Source of the DNA: Henckelia pumila
Lineage: Eukaryota > Streptophyta > Magnoliopsida > Lamiales > Gesneriaceae
Assembly: GCF_033568475.1 (NCBI RefSeq)
Contig: NC_133123.1
Span: 157,681,753-157,745,752, forward strand
Direction: 5' to 3'
Length of the DNA: 64,000 nucleotides
Under the pieces are notes generated by a model that searched no databases, had not been told where the DNA came from, and saw nothing but the letters and a program-made list of their open reading frames with translations. The position numbers and the translations under genes were made by a program. The number at the start of each line of letters is the position of its first letter. Position 1 is the stretch's first letter. Shown here one piece after another: positions 63,772 through 64,000 of the stretch.

Positions 63772-64000
63772 GATGCTGCGTGGAGTGGCGTTGTGGAGGT
63801 GGAAAAATGGTGTAAGAATGGGAGGAGCGGGGCGGTTATTCTTGTTCTTTGTCTGCAGGTAGTTACGTACGATGTTACCGTTATGCTTATGCAAATTCTA
63901 TCCTCAAAACTTCGTCTTAATCCGTAGTTAACCAAATTTGAAATTAATCCAATTTAAATTCAACTAAATTTTTATTCTTAAGATTATAATATATATATAT
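63772..64000. other. Upstream region of the zinc finger gene
   Basis: Probable leader and promoter of the minus-strand gene; AT-rich to the window edge with a terminal (TA)n run. No other feature is visible. Confidence 0.4.

Noticed and set aside
62896-63927. Long plus-strand open frame of over 340 codons
   Set aside because: It is antisense to the zinc finger gene; GC-rich codons in that gene leave the opposite strand open. The translation has no domain and the minus-strand protein is unmistakable.

Overview
The window is nuclear DNA from a flowering plant, most likely a eudicot. The evidence is AT-rich intergenic DNA, genes with many GT-AG introns, a group IIb WRKY gene, a ZAT-type zinc finger repressor, a PP2-type phloem lectin, a plant P5C dehydrogenase with 16 coding exons, and plant transposon families (copia, PIF/Harbinger, hAT-like, Mutator-like MITEs, Helitrons, tRNA-derived SINEs). 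An asterid is possible, but I cannot place the species.

Seven protein-coding genes are supported. In order they are: galactose mutarotase (+, 9349-11125), VPS29 of the retromer (-, 12005-14274), a PP2-like lectin (+, 28201-30956), a WRKY72/61-type transcription factor (-, 37888-41717), delta-1-pyrroline-5-carboxylate dehydrogenase (+, 52786-58277), an intronless conserved helical protein of unknown function (+, 59073-60242), and a three-finger ZAT-type C2H2 protein with EAR motifs (-, 62818-63771). Six of the seven were followed codon by codon: exon lengths close in phase for the five multi-exon genes, and the last one is intronless. The genes are independent neighbours and share no pathway.

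Layout: 1-507 is the end of an LTR. 1719-6194 is a decayed PIF/Harbinger transposon with both of its genes. 6.3-8.2 kb holds a hAT-like element, Helitron ends and a SINE. 9.3-14.9 kb is a gene pair. 16055-22613 is a full-length but broken copia element with a perfect 5-base target duplication. 22.9-27.1 kb holds a MITE and a hAT-like element that was later split by a solo LTR. 28.2-31.0 kb is the PP2 gene. 31.4-35.9 kb is a probable Helitron filled with degenerate repeats of about 1.3 kb. 36-37 kb holds a SINE and a MITE. 37.9-41.7 kb is the WRKY gene. 41.8-52.4 kb is gene-free and rich in MITEs, Helitron ends and a SINE. 52.8-63.8 kb is gene-dense and contains an inverted broken copy of the unknown gene.

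I found no unknown multi-gene system. The most interesting points are structural: transposons dated against each other by nesting, a MITE family with four copies whose 9-10 base target duplications point to Mutator-type mobilisation, a SINE inserted across the tip of a mini-Helitron, and an inverted partial gene duplicate.
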